Assembly (NCBI GenBank): GCA_002839855.1
Contig: PGYV01000001.1
Span: forward strand, 272,439 to 336,438
Length of the DNA stretch: 64,000 nt
Source of the DNA: Candidatus Goldiibacteriota bacterium HGW-Goldbacteria-1
GTDB taxonomy: Bacteria > Oederibacteriota > PGYV01
Direction of reading: 5' to 3'
In this document: positions 32,195-41,637 of the stretch, one piece after another
Layout: the number at the start of each line of letters is the position of its first letter
How positions within the stretch are numbered: the first letter of the stretch is position 1
Program-made: the position numbers and the translations under genes
Notes under the pieces: generated by a model
Seen by the model: the letters and a program-made list of their open reading frames with translations, nothing else
The model's database searches: none
What the model was told of the DNA's origin: nothing

Positions 32195-34354
32195 TTAGCT
32201 GCGCATTTTTTTGCGCTGTGAACGCTGCATTGACAGCGAATTTAAAAGAACCGAAACTGAACTGAACGCCATGGCGCTGCCTGCAATCATGGGATTTAAT
32301 AATCCCAGCGCTGCAACTGGAATTCCAACTATATTATATATAAAAGCCCAGAACAGATTCTGCTTAACTTTTTTTACCGTAAGGCGGCTTATCTGAATCA
32401 GTTTTACAATATCAAGCGGGCTGTTTTTCATAAGCACCACATTTCCCGCCTCTGACGCTATGTCCGCGCCTGACGCAAACGCCGCGCCCACATCCGCGGA
32501 CGCAAGGGCGGGCGCGTCATTGATGCCGTCGCCCGCAAAAATTACAACGCCGTTTTTCTTAAGATTTTCCACGGCTTTTATCTTGCCTTCGGGCATAACC
32601 GCGGCCGTGATATTAACTATTCCCGTCTGCCTGCCGGCGGCTGCGGCTGTCCTTTCATTATCACCGGTCACAATATGGACGGTAATTCCCATTTCCTTTA
32701 ACAGCTTAACCGCTTCAGATGAATCTTTTTTTACCAAATCCTGCGCTGCAGCAAACCCAAGGCAGTTTTTTCCGTCAGACAGTATCATAAGGGTTTTGCC
32801 CGACTGTTCCATTTCCATTATTTTACCGGCACAGCCTGCAGTATCCGCACCCACCCCTTCAATAAATTTCATGTTCCCGATGTAATATTTCTTCCCGTCA
32901 ATTATCCCTTCCACGCCCCTGCCGGGAAAATTCTTAAAATCTTCCACAGTTAAATTTAAATTGCCCGTTATTTTGCCCGTAATATTTTCCACTATGGCCA
33001 AAGCAAGCGGGTGTCCTGAATTTTTTTCCATATAATAAAATATATTTATTACATCTTCTTTTTTAACCTGCTTATCACCAAACGTATCCAAATCCGTAAT
33101 TACAGGTTTGCCTTCTGTAATGGTCCCTGTCTTGTCAAAGACCACATTTTTTGCCTTCCCCGCAAGTTCAAGCGCGGATGCGTCCCTGACCAGTATTCCG
33201 GATTTAGCCGCAAGGCCGGACGCCACAATAACAGCAGCGGGAGTTGCAAGGCCAAGCGCGCACGGGCACGCCACAACCAGCACAGCCACTGCCGCGGACA
33301 GGGCGGTTTCAAAAGGATTACCTGTGATTATCCAGGCAATAAAAGTAACTGCCGCGATTATTATTACCGCCGGCACAAAATATGAAGAGACCGTGTCAGC
33401 CAGTTTCTGGACAGGCGGTTTGGACGACTGTGCGCGTTCCACAAGCACAATCATCTGCGCAAGCGTGGTTTCCAGACCCACCTTTTCCGCGCGAAACTGC
33501 AGTACCCCCTCCTTATTAATAGAGCCCGCCAAAACTTTATCCCCCGGCTTTTTAGCCGCGGGCATGGACTCGCCTGTTACTATGCTTTCATCTATTGATG
33601 ATTCTCCCTGCGTGATGATGCCGTCTACCGCGGCTTTATCGCCGGGTTTTAAAACTATGATATCCCCTTTTTCAATTTCATTTATTATTATCGTTTCCTC
33701 TTTTCCGTTTCTTATGACCACCGCTGTTTTAGGGGCAAAGTCTATAAGTTTCTGTATTGAATCTGCGGCCTTTTTTTTGGCTGCAGCTTCTAAATATCTG
33801 CCAAGCAGTATCACGGTTATAAGCACGCACGACGTTTCAAAATACAGATGGTGCCCGTGCCCTGCCAGTATCAGATAGACGCTGTAAAAATACGCGGCGC
33901 TTGTGCCAAGCGCCACAAGGGTGTCCATGGACGCGGAAAAACTTTTTAACGCGTCAAATGTTTTTTTATAAAATTCAAACCCCGTTATAAACTGCACCGG
34001 CGTGGCAAGCACCCAGATGATATAAGCCTGATAAGGTATGGTGCCCGCGGCAATAAACATGCTTAATATGAAGACAGGAAGGGTAAACGCCAGCGCAAAT
34101 ATGAATTTAAGAAAAGCCTCTTTTCGCGCGTCTCTGTTGTCGCTGTCCTTCATAACTTTGTATCCGCGCGACTCTATTACTTTTTCTATATCTTTTTCGT
34201 TTATCAGCGCAGGGTCGTACTTAACAGAGGCGTTTTCAAGCGCAAGGTTAACGGAAATATTTTCAACACCTTTTTGTTTTTTAACAGAGCGCTCTATAAC
34301 GCTTACACAGCTCGCGCAGTGCATGCCTTTTATTCTGAATTCTTTTTCCTGCAT
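32195..34354 (-). CDS. copA: Copper-exporting P1B-type ATPase
   Basis: A 719-residue pump with one N-terminal HMA domain (GMHCASC, C13 and C16), eight predicted membrane helices, CPC (about 363-365, in VACPCALGLATPAA), the phosphorylation site DKTGT (about 405), SGHPLA and GDGINDAPALASAD. It moves Cu(I) out of the cytosol. I start at ATG 34354 (MQEKEFRIKG, SD GGAGGGAGACA); the 75-bp longer frame includes repeat-derived sequence and is rejected. It follows copZ and the Cus-like genes on the same strand, with 230 bp of repeats between copZ and copA. Confidence 0.95.
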   Translation of the reverse strand: MQEKEFRIKGMHCASCVSVIERSVKKQKGVENISVNLALENASVKYDPALINEKDIEKVIESRGYKVMKDSDNRDARKEAFLKFIFALAFTLPVFILSMFIAAGTIPYQAYIIWVLATPVQFITGFEFYKKTFDALKSFSASMDTLVALGTSAAYFYSVYLILAGHGHHLYFETSCVLITVILLGRYLEAAAKKKAADSIQKLIDFAPKTAVVIRNGKEETIIINEIEKGDIIVLKPGDKAAVDGIITQGESSIDESIVTGESMPAAKKPGDKVLAGSINKEGVLQFRAEKVGLETTLAQMIVLVERAQSSKPPVQKLADTVSSYFVPAVIIIAAVTFIAWIITGNPFETALSAAVAVLVVACPCALGLATPAAVIVASGLAAKSGILVRDASALELAGKAKNVVFDKTGTITEGKPVITDLDTFGDKQVKKEDVINIFYYMEKNSGHPLALAIVENITGKITGNLNLTVEDFKNFPGRGVEGIIDGKKYYIGNMKFIEGVGADTAGCAGKIMEMEQSGKTLMILSDGKNCLGFAAAQDLVKKDSSEAVKLLKEMGITVHIVTGDNERTAAAAGRQTGIVNITAAVMPEGKIKAVENLKKNGVVIFAGDGINDAPALASADVGAAFASGADIASEAGNVVLMKNSPLDIVKLIQISRLTVKKVKQNLFWAFIYNIVGIPVAALGLLNPMIAGSAMAFSSVSVLLNSLSMQRSQRKKMRS

Positions 34355-34584
34355 TGTCTCCCTCCGGCCATTAATCGAATTCTCTAATTTTCGAATTTCC
34401 AATCTTCCAGTTTTTATCCCATATCCCATAACTTTTTTAAAGCAAGCCGCAATATATTGCGGCTCTACAATAAAGAACGAAACATCAATTACACCAGACT
34501 CGCTTTATTGCCGGGGTTCCGCTTATGCTTATCTGCATATAGCTTAAACCGCTCGTTTTTCCAATCCTCTAATCTTCCAATCTT
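34355..34584. repeat. Repeat-filled gap between copA and copZ
   Basis: It contains GAATTCTCTAATTTTCGAAT and TTTCCAATCTTCCAG (also found near 61191 in reverse), a GCCGCAAT/ATTGCGGC hairpin with tail TCTACA (34446-34469), an ATAGCTTAA-family fragment (34512-34555) and tandem AATCCTCTAATCTTCC units (34560-34595). No gene seen. Confidence 0.7.
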
Positions 34585-34791
34585 CTAATCCTCTGCCTTG
34601 TACCCTGCTCCCTCTATCGCTTCCTTTATCTTCTCTTCATCTATCTTCTTTTCATCAAAATGCACTCTCACTTCGCCCTTTTTAAAATCCGCCTTTGACT
34701 TTATTACCCCTTCCAGTTCTGCCAGCGCGTCGTTTATGTTTGCCTCGCACCCTGTGCAGTGCATTCCCTGTACTTTAAGCTTTATATCCAT
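34585..34791 (-). CDS. copZ: CopZ-like copper chaperone (HMA)
   Basis: A 68-residue heavy-metal-associated domain, ferredoxin-like fold, with MHCTGC (C12, C15). The rest AFVKSKADF-like strand, the acidic helix KIDEEKIKEAIEGAGY and end GYKAED fit HMA. It hands Cu(I) to CopA. It is 57 bp after a YHS-domain protein and in the order TolC-CusB-CusA-YHS-CopZ-CopA, all minus strand. GGAGGGTAAA precedes the ATG. Confidence 0.92.
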   Translation of the reverse strand: MDIKLKVQGMHCTGCEANINDALAELEGVIKSKADFKKGEVRVHFDEKKIDEEKIKEAIEGAGYKAED

Positions 34792-34804
34792 TTTACCCTC
34801 CTTT

Positions 34805-34848
34805 AATAAGTCAGGCAGGGGGTTTCGCCCCTGCCTGTTCCTGCTTAT
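34805..34848 (-). other. Strong hairpin between YHS gene and copZ
   Basis: A 10-bp stem CAGGCAGGGG / CCCCTGCCTG (34812-34821 and 34828-34837) with outer AATAAG/CTTATT arms. It follows the YHS-gene stop on the minus strand, but no T-run follows, so I call it an RNA stem (processing or partial attenuation) rather than a terminator. Confidence 0.6.
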
Positions 34849-35324
34849 TATTTATTGATATATTTTTCCGGGTCTTTCTTAAACATTTCAGGGCATCCTG
34901 CACAGCAGAAGTAATACATCTTTCCTTTATATTCCGTGCTGGAATACGCTTTTGACTTTTTCATCTTTGTCCCCATTACAGGGCAGATTACTTCTTCGTC
35001 ATCAGTGGCAGCTGCAGCCGTTTTCACGTTCATCATTTCCACGCACATTTTTGCCTTTTCCTGAATTGCCGCTGCTGTATCCCCGTCTTTAACCGAAGTT
35101 ATTTCAATTACAGCCCCTTTTTTTGTGTTCTTTACCTTAAAATCCGCCTTAAGTCCGCACATCCCGCACATTTTATTACCTTCTGCCATTTTCATCGGGC
35201 AGTCTTTCTTCATCATCTTCATGTGCTCCGCGCATTTTGCGTCCATTGCGCCTTTTTCTGCCGCAAAAACCGCCGTTGACGCCGCTAACAATACTGCCAT
35301 TGCAATTACAATCATTTTCTTCAT
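34848..35324 (-). CDS. Secreted YHS-domain metal protein
   Basis: A 158-residue periplasmic protein: signal peptide MKKMIVIAMAVLLAASTAVFA; Met/His/Cys-rich mature start (CAEHMKMMKKDCPMKMAEG, MCGMCG) and a YHS domain at the C-terminus (ICPVMGTKMKKSKAYSSTEY, YYFCCAGCPEMF). YHS domains bind copper or other soft metals. It lies 42 bp after CusA and before copZ, so it likely shuttles copper in the periplasm. AGGAGGAACAG precedes the ATG. Confidence 0.85.
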   Translation of the reverse strand: MKKMIVIAMAVLLAASTAVFAAEKGAMDAKCAEHMKMMKKDCPMKMAEGNKMCGMCGLKADFKVKNTKKGAVIEITSVKDGDTAAAIQEKAKMCVEMMNVKTAAAATDDEEVICPVMGTKMKKSKAYSSTEYKGKMYYFCCAGCPEMFKKDPEKYINK

Positions 35325-35365
35325 TTCTGTTCCTCCTTGTTTTTATGTTTCTTTAAAGCTTTGTT

Positions 35366-38300
35366 TTAATTTTCAGTAATTTCTGCCGGTTTTGACTCTG
35401 CTTTATCCAGCTGCATTTTTCTCCACAGAAGATAGACTGCCGGATATACAAGCAGTTCCATTATAAAAGATGTAAAAATTCCGCCCACCATGGGAGCCGC
35501 AATGCGTTTCATGACATCCGCGCCTATTTCATGGGACGCCGCCCACATTATGGGGAGCAAGCCCACAAACATGGTAAGCACTGTCATAAGTTTTGGCCTT
35601 ACCCTCATGACCGCGCCGTGGTGAATTGCCTCTTTTAAATCATCCACAGTCTTTAACATCCCTTTATCTTTTCTGTCTTTGTACGCAAGGTCAAGGTACA
35701 AAAGCATAAAGATACCGGTCTCCGCGTCCACGCCAAGCAGCGCTATTATTCCGCACCATACCCCGACTGACATGTTATACCCAAGAAGGTATAGTACCAG
35801 CACCGCGCCCACAAGGGAAAACGGCACCGCAAGCATTACAATAAATGTCTTCACGTATGATTTTGTATTCATGTAAATCAGAACAAATATAATAAGAAGC
35901 GTCAGCGGGACCACCATAAGCATCCTGTTTTTAACCCTCTGCATGGATTCAAACTGCCCGCTGTAAACAAGCGTATATCCCGCGGGAAGATTAATTGCGC
36001 TGCCAAGCGTTTTTTTAAGTTCCTTCACATAGCTGCCAATATCGCGGCCCGCCACATCCACATACACGTAACCGGCAAGCCTTCCGTTTTCATCCCTTAT
36101 CATGCCGGGCCCTGTTGTAATTTTTATGTCCGCCACTAAAGACAGCGGAATCTGTTTTCCGGTCATTGTGGAAATATATGTGTTTTTCAGCCCTTCTATG
36201 CTGCTTCTCATGTCGCGCGGGTAACGCACGTTTATGGGGTATCTTTCCCTGCCCTCTATAGTCCAGGTAATATTCTCCCCGCCTATGGCTGCCATTATTT
36301 CCATCTGCACATCTTTCATGGAAAGCCCGTACCTTGCCAGCTGCCGCCTTTTTATGTCAAAATCCACAAAATAACCCGCGGCTGTCCTTTCAGCAATAAC
36401 GCTTCTTGTGCCTTTAATGGCGGACACCAGGGGTTCCATCTGTTTTCCCAGCTCTTCAATTACAGACAGGTCATCGCCGTATATTTTTATCCCCACCGGA
36501 GTGCGCACACCAGTGGTCAGCATGTCTATCCTTCCTTTGATAGGCATTGTAAAAGCGTTCACCTGCCCCGGTATTTTCAGCGCTTCATCCATATCCGCTA
36601 TCAATTCTTCCCAGGTACGGCGCTCCGGCCAGAAAAACCGCAGCACGGGTTTTACAAATTCCGGCGCGTCATCACTGTACCATTGTTTTTTTCCGCCCCA
36701 CTCGTTCTGCGGTTTTAATACAACTGTTGTTTCCATCATGGAATAAGGCGCCGGGTCTGTGGAAGTGTTTGCCCTTCCCGCCTTGCCGAATACTGTCTTA
36801 ACCTCCGGAAAAGATTTTAATATTTTATCCTGCACCTGAAGCAGCCTTGACGCCTCTGTCACTGATATCCCCGGAAGGGTTGTGGGCATATACAGGATGC
36901 TTCCTTCATTTAAAGGCGGCATAAATTCGCGGCCAAGCATAAAAAACACGGGCACAACCGCAAGCATGACTGCCAGAGCGGCAATAATAATTTTTTTCGG
37001 CCGTTCTAAAACAAATTTTACCGCAGGCCCGTATATTTTAAAAAGAAACTTTGATATGGGCTGGTCTTCTTCGTTATGAATTTCCCCGATAATATATTTG
37101 TCCACAAAACTTTTCTTCTTTTTTTTGTTGATTTTTATAAACGTCATTACAAGCACCGGCGCCAGCGTTATGGCAAGCAGCGCCGCGAAGAACATCGCGA
37201 AATTTTTTGTGTACGCCAGCGGCGCGAAAAGTTTTCCTTCCATGGCTTCAAGCGTAAAGATGGGGATGAAAGAAACCGCGATGACTAAAAGGGAATAAAA
37301 CGAAGGCGCGCCCACTTCTTTTATTGCATGCAGCATTACCTCTTTATAATCGCCCTGCTCCCCTTCCGATTTCCACCGCGCCAGTTTTTTATGCACGTTT
37401 TCGGTCACAACTATCGCGGCATCCACCATAGCGCCTATTGCAATGGCTATGCCGCCAAGCGACATTATATTGGTGGTAAGCCCCATTATCTTCATCGGGA
37501 TAAACGACAAAAGCACCGCAATGGGCAGCAGCAATATGGGAATCATGGCGGAAGGCGCGTGCATAAGAAAAATTATGATTATGAGAGAGACCACAACCAT
37601 TTCTTCAATAAGTTTGTTTCTTAGCGTGTCAACAGCCCGCCTTATAAGTTCAGACCTGTCATAAACAGGAACCGCTTTAACGCCGTCGGGAAGTTTTATT
37701 CCGTTCATTTTTTCCTTTACCCGCGCTATCACGTCAAACGCGTTTTCTTTATACCTCATTATCACTATTCCGCCGGGCGCCTCTCCCAGTCCGTTATAGT
37801 CGGACACGCCGCGCCTTATGTCAGGCCCAAGCGAAACCCGTGCCACGTCTTTTACGCGCACGGGGATTCCGTTCATTGATACTTTTACAACCGTTTCTTC
37901 AATGTCTTTTTTATCCTTAATATAACCGCCGGCTGTCACCATGTATTCCGCGCCGGAAAATTCCAGAAGCCTTGCGCCCGCGGATTCGTTGGAATTTTTT
38001 ACCGCTTCCACCACATCTGAAATTGAAATATTCCTTGATAACATGCCGTTCTTATCCACTATCACCTGGTACTGTTTCTGGAACCCGCCTATGGATGCCA
38101 CTTCTGCCACGCCTTTGACGGACTGCAGCGCGTACTTTAAATGCCAGTCCTGAAAAGCGCGCAGCTCTTCATTTGAATGGCTGCCGGTTTCATCCACAAG
38201 CGCGTACTGATAAACCCATCCCACGCCTGTCGCGTCAGGGCCAAGTTCTGTCTTTACACCCTGCGGCAGCTGCTGCTGAATCTTAGAAAGATATTCAATG

Positions 38301-38626
38301 ACGCGAGACCGCGCCCAGTACACATCGGTGTTGTCCTCAAATATGACATACACGTATGAAAACCCATAATCGGAAAACCCGCGCACGTCTTTCACCTTTG
38401 GCGCGCCAAGCAGGGCCGATATAATAGGATACGTCACCTGGTCTTCAATTATCTGCGGAGGCCGATCCCATGTGGAATAAACTATAACCTGGGTATCTGT
38501 CATGTCGGGAACTGCGTCCAGCGGCGCGTTTTTAACCGACCATATTCCAAGCGCCACCATAACTGCGGTTCCAAGCACGACAAAAAGCCTGTTTTTAACT
38601 GAAAGTTCTATTATTTTATTTATCAT
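35366..38626 (-). CDS. cusA: Heavy-metal RND efflux pump, CusA/CzcA type
   Basis: A 1086-residue inner-membrane RND transporter. The N-terminus is IELSVKNRLFVVLGTAVMVALGIWSVK, and the proton-relay Asp is in GAMVDAAIVVTENVHKKL (about residue 400) typical of heavy-metal RND pumps. VPDMTDTQVIVYSTWDRPPQ is a CusA/CzcA signature near residue 45. It exports Cu(I)/Ag(I) (or Zn/Co/Cd) from periplasm through CusB and a TolC-like channel. I start at ATG 38626 (MINKIIEL), which overlaps the cusB end by 11 bp. Start at 38653 would add nine residues. Confidence 0.95.
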   Translation of the reverse strand: MINKIIELSVKNRLFVVLGTAVMVALGIWSVKNAPLDAVPDMTDTQVIVYSTWDRPPQIIEDQVTYPIISALLGAPKVKDVRGFSDYGFSYVYVIFEDNTDVYWARSRVIEYLSKIQQQLPQGVKTELGPDATGVGWVYQYALVDETGSHSNEELRAFQDWHLKYALQSVKGVAEVASIGGFQKQYQVIVDKNGMLSRNISISDVVEAVKNSNESAGARLLEFSGAEYMVTAGGYIKDKKDIEETVVKVSMNGIPVRVKDVARVSLGPDIRRGVSDYNGLGEAPGGIVIMRYKENAFDVIARVKEKMNGIKLPDGVKAVPVYDRSELIRRAVDTLRNKLIEEMVVVSLIIIIFLMHAPSAMIPILLLPIAVLLSFIPMKIMGLTTNIMSLGGIAIAIGAMVDAAIVVTENVHKKLARWKSEGEQGDYKEVMLHAIKEVGAPSFYSLLVIAVSFIPIFTLEAMEGKLFAPLAYTKNFAMFFAALLAITLAPVLVMTFIKINKKKKKSFVDKYIIGEIHNEEDQPISKFLFKIYGPAVKFVLERPKKIIIAALAVMLAVVPVFFMLGREFMPPLNEGSILYMPTTLPGISVTEASRLLQVQDKILKSFPEVKTVFGKAGRANTSTDPAPYSMMETTVVLKPQNEWGGKKQWYSDDAPEFVKPVLRFFWPERRTWEELIADMDEALKIPGQVNAFTMPIKGRIDMLTTGVRTPVGIKIYGDDLSVIEELGKQMEPLVSAIKGTRSVIAERTAAGYFVDFDIKRRQLARYGLSMKDVQMEIMAAIGGENITWTIEGRERYPINVRYPRDMRSSIEGLKNTYISTMTGKQIPLSLVADIKITTGPGMIRDENGRLAGYVYVDVAGRDIGSYVKELKKTLGSAINLPAGYTLVYSGQFESMQRVKNRMLMVVPLTLLIIFVLIYMNTKSYVKTFIVMLAVPFSLVGAVLVLYLLGYNMSVGVWCGIIALLGVDAETGIFMLLYLDLAYKDRKDKGMLKTVDDLKEAIHHGAVMRVRPKLMTVLTMFVGLLPIMWAASHEIGADVMKRIAAPMVGGIFTSFIMELLVYPAVYLLWRKMQLDKAESKPAEITEN

Positions 38627-39620
38627 GTACGTGTGACGCTCCCATGCCGGCAAACGCGGCTTTAAGCCTGCTTTCAGAATCTATAAGAAAATTACCGTTA
38701 ACCACAACACGCTCGCCTTCTTTTAATCCCGATTCAACCGCTATGTATCCTTCCATCACCGCGCCGGTTGTAATGTGCCTTGGTTCAAGGCGCCCTTCAC
38801 CCGCGTCCACAAAAACCATATTCATGGTTCCCGTATTCATAACAGCTTCTTCGGGTACAGACAGGACTTTTTCGCCGCCGGTCATGATACCGGCGTCCAC
38901 ATACATTTCGGGTTTTAAAACTGCCCCGGCTTTATTCAGTTTTATCCTTACATTAAAAGACCTGGTATCCGGATTCATTACAGGGTCAATGCCGGAAACC
39001 GCGCCTTCAAACCGGTTCTGCCCGGATGTTACAATGACATCCGCTCCCCTTTTTATTTTTTTTATATCATTCTGATAGACCTGAGCGTAAACCGACATAT
39101 TGGAAAAAATATCCCCATCCTCCGGGCTTTTCGGAATTTCACTTATCTGTTTTGCGGACAGCCCCAGGCTTTGCAGTTTAAGCACCGCGGTTTCGGCAAG
39201 TTCCGCGCTGTTAATTTTAAGCGCGTTTCTGTATTCAGACGCCGCGCTGTAAAGTTCCGGGTCATACGCCACCACACCCGGCGCGTAAACCAGCCCTGAC
39301 AAAACACGCTTTTTTACCGTGTCAAATTTTATATTTATAAGCTGCTGTTTTTCAGGGGATACGGTAATTGCCGCGTAGCCCATTTGTGCATCTTCATGTG
39401 CTGAATGATTTTCTGCCCCCTGCTGTTGTTCTTTTTCAACAGGTACAAGGTCCATGCCGCATATGGGGCAGCTGCCGGGATGGTCCTGAATTACCTGCGG
39501 ATGCATGGGGCAGGTATACAGTGTTTTTTCACCGTTATCAGAACATGATACCGCGTAAAAAACAGCGCCGATTATCAGCGCCAAGAAAAGTATTTTTTTC
39601 ATTTTTACACCCGCCTTCAT
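38616..39620 (-). CDS. cusB: CusB-type periplasmic adaptor lipoprotein
   Basis: A 334-residue membrane fusion protein. A lipobox (YAVSC, C26) makes it a lipoprotein. A heavy-metal-binding segment follows: TCPMHPQVIQDHPGSCPICG (36-55), then barrel-sandwich and beta-barrel domains with ASEYRNAL and VSGIDPVMNPDTRSFNVRI. It binds and hands metal to CusA. The start ATG at 39620 overlaps the TolC stop as ATGA, so the pair is translationally coupled; ATG 39602 is an alternative. Confidence 0.93.
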   Translation of the reverse strand: MKAGVKMKKILFLALIIGAVFYAVSCSDNGEKTLYTCPMHPQVIQDHPGSCPICGMDLVPVEKEQQQGAENHSAHEDAQMGYAAITVSPEKQQLINIKFDTVKKRVLSGLVYAPGVVAYDPELYSAASEYRNALKINSAELAETAVLKLQSLGLSAKQISEIPKSPEDGDIFSNMSVYAQVYQNDIKKIKRGADVIVTSGQNRFEGAVSGIDPVMNPDTRSFNVRIKLNKAGAVLKPEMYVDAGIMTGGEKVLSVPEEAVMNTGTMNMVFVDAGEGRLEPRHITTGAVMEGYIAVESGLKEGERVVVNGNFLIDSESRLKAAFAGMGASHVHDK

Positions 39621-40837
39621 TTATATTCATCACACATGCTTAAAAGCATGGCGTAATTCATCACATATCCTTCTATGTGCATTAAGTGGTCGCGCTGCAT
39701 CATAAGAAGCATTTTCTGCGCCTCAAGCAGCCCTTTAAAACTGCCCGCGCCGCTCTTCCTTGCCGCGGCCGCGGCCTTTACACGCACCTGCGCTTTTGGA
39801 ATAAGGACACCATCATAAAGATTTATAGCCCTGTGCTCATTTAACGCCGCGCTGTATAAACTTTTTACTTCCAGTTCCACGCCGTTTTTCATCTCTTCGT
39901 AAGATTTTTCCTTCGCGTCATATAAAGCGCCCTGGCTGCCTATCATTGCCTGCTGGTTATTTAAAAACCAAATCGGAATTTCCGCCATCAGCATCACGCT
40001 GTAATTTTTGTTTCCCGGCGCAAAGCTCTTTTTATAAGTAATATTCAAATCCGGCAGGTAATCAAGAAACGCGGCGGCGCGCATATTTAACGCCATGTTT
40101 TTTTCCGCTTCCGCCATTTTCAGTTCCGCGGAATTTAAAAGCGCCGCTTTCACATAATCACCCGCAGTGCCGGTTAACGGCGTAATTTCAGGCGGCTCTG
40201 CAGATTCATCAGCCGGCGGATTTATGGTGTTTCCTGTAATTTTATAAATACCGGCGGCCGCTGTAAAAACCGACTGTTCAGCTTCCTGCGCGCTTTGAAC
40301 AGCAAGCGCGTATTCAATATCCGCTTCTGACGCGCTCATCAAAGGGTCCATGCCGCCTTTGTATCCGGATGATTCCAGTACGGAAATCTGTTTTAAAGTA
40401 TCCGCGTATTCCCGCGCGAATTTAAGTTCCATCTGCGCCCTGTAAAATTTCACGTAAGCTGTCCGTGCCGCCGCTTTAGTTTTCCGCAGCGCCTGTTCAT
40501 ACGACGCTTTTTTCATTTTAGCGCTGTCAGAACCGGCGCCCGCTTTAAAAAATAATTTCACCGGAAATGGCACGCTCTGCGTTATTGCCACCTCCTTTTC
40601 CATTGATTCCGTGAAATTAAGCGTTGTATCCGCAACGTTCATATACTCAATAGATATCATGGGGTTGGGCAAAAACCGGTCCTTATGCGAATACGCGTCA
40701 GCAGCCTCATATTCCATCCGCGCTGAAATTACCTGCGGGCCGGCCATTGCGCCGTCAATTACCTGCTGCTCTGTAACCTGCGCGTACGCGCCTGCGCACA
40801 TTATTAAAACTGACAACACCATAAAACCAATTTTCAT
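39617..40837 (-). CDS. TolC-like outer-membrane channel (CusC type)
   Basis: A 406-residue outer-membrane efflux protein. Signal peptide MKIGFMVLSVLIMCAGAYA; repeated Ala-rich helices with heptad patterns (AAAGIYK, SAELKMAEAEKNMALNMRAAAF, AAAARKSGAGSFKGLLEAQKML). It forms the outer channel of the tripartite metal pump. First of the export genes after two small genes (41116-41637, 40863-41123). Confidence 0.9.
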   Translation of the reverse strand: MKIGFMVLSVLIMCAGAYAQVTEQQVIDGAMAGPQVISARMEYEAADAYSHKDRFLPNPMISIEYMNVADTTLNFTESMEKEVAITQSVPFPVKLFFKAGAGSDSAKMKKASYEQALRKTKAAARTAYVKFYRAQMELKFAREYADTLKQISVLESSGYKGGMDPLMSASEADIEYALAVQSAQEAEQSVFTAAAGIYKITGNTINPPADESAEPPEITPLTGTAGDYVKAALLNSAELKMAEAEKNMALNMRAAAFLDYLPDLNITYKKSFAPGNKNYSVMLMAEIPIWFLNNQQAMIGSQGALYDAKEKSYEEMKNGVELEVKSLYSAALNEHRAINLYDGVLIPKAQVRVKAAAAARKSGAGSFKGLLEAQKMLLMMQRDHLMHIEGYVMNYAMLLSMCDEYK

Positions 40838-40862
40838 TTTACCCCGCCTTTTTTTGCCGGTA

Positions 40863-41123
40863 TTACATCGCTTTCTGCGAAAGCATTTGAATAAGTTCCG
40901 GGCCTTTTAAAATTGCAATCACTGTAAGCGTGACAATGTACGCGCACCCCAGCACTATTCCCGCCACCGCAAAATTCTTGCCGCCTTTATTTTCTGCCGC
41001 CACTTCTTTTAGCGCGAACACACCCATAAAAATTGCCAGAAGCGCTTTTTCCAGCCCCAAAAGATTTAAAAACGACACAATCCCCGCGACCAACGCAAAT
41101 ACCGCAAATCTGCTTCTACTCAT
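40863..41123 (-). CDS. Small two-helix membrane protein (DUF4190-like)
   Basis: An 86-residue protein with two long membrane segments (about 7-36 and 52-74), FAVAGIVLGCAYIVTLTVIAIL being the second and containing one Cys. The pattern resembles DUF4190 domains. Its ATG overlaps the end of the anti-sigma-like gene by 8 bp. It stands between the sensor and the pump in the same operon, so a role in the copper response is plausible. Confidence 0.65.
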   Translation of the reverse strand: MSRSRFAVFALVAGIVSFLNLLGLEKALLAIFMGVFALKEVAAENKGGKNFAVAGIVLGCAYIVTLTVIAILKGPELIQMLSQKAM

Positions 41124-41637
41124 GTTTGCACCCCTTTACAGGACAGTTTGTAATTCCTTTTTCTTCACAGCAGGCACACATCATCACAGAACACTTATTA
41201 CAAAAATCAATAAAGTTTGCCGGCGCAAATAAATTTAAAACGCTGCCCGGTATTATTGAACCTACCGCTATTTCTTTTACCATCCCCGATGTTTTATCTG
41301 ACGTCACCCCGTAAACCGCGGGTGACAAAAGCATTAAAGCGGAAAATATAAGGACAAAAAGAGACAATGCCACAGGCACGGGCAGCCACTTAAACGAAGG
41401 TGCTTTTACCTTTGGCGGAGTTTCAAGTTTTGAATACAGTTTCTGCCTGAAATACGGGTCTATTTGGGTATCATGCTTTACAGACAGCAGTTTTTCCTGT
41501 GCCCTTTTAAGGTTTTCAAGCTCTGCCCTGCATGTTTCACAGGTAATAATGTGTTCTGCTATTTCTTTAGACTCCGCGTTATTCAGTTCTTTGTCCATAA
41601 AAGCGCTGATTTTTAAAAAGGCTTTTTTGTGTTCCAT
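41116..41637 (-). CDS. Anti-sigma-factor-like zf-HC2 protein with Cys-rich periplasmic tail
   Basis: A 173-residue protein. The N-terminal domain carries the ZAS zinc signature H29-x3-C33-x2-C36, as in anti-sigma factors that bind ECF sigma factors in the cytosol. One membrane helix (about 85-108) follows, then a predicted periplasmic tail with C146, C149, C154, C156, C157, C165 and C170 plus H172. Seven Cys in 25 residues fit metal binding. No sigma-factor gene is present nearby. It is the first gene of the copper-export operon, with GGAGCG before the ATG. I infer a metal-sensing anti-sigma; the alternative is a Cu-buffering protein that kept a ZAS fold. Confidence 0.8.
   Translation of the reverse strand: MEHKKAFLKISAFMDKELNNAESKEIAEHIITCETCRAELENLKRAQEKLLSVKHDTQIDPYFRQKLYSKLETPPKVKAPSFKWLPVPVALSLFVLIFSALMLLSPAVYGVTSDKTSGMVKEIAVGSIIPGSVLNLFAPANFIDFCNKCSVMMCACCEEKGITNCPVKGCKHE

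Noticed and set aside
34355-34429. N-terminal extension of copA
   Set aside because: The ATG at 34354 has a good Shine-Dalgarno and gives the standard HMA start; the extension is repeat sequence.
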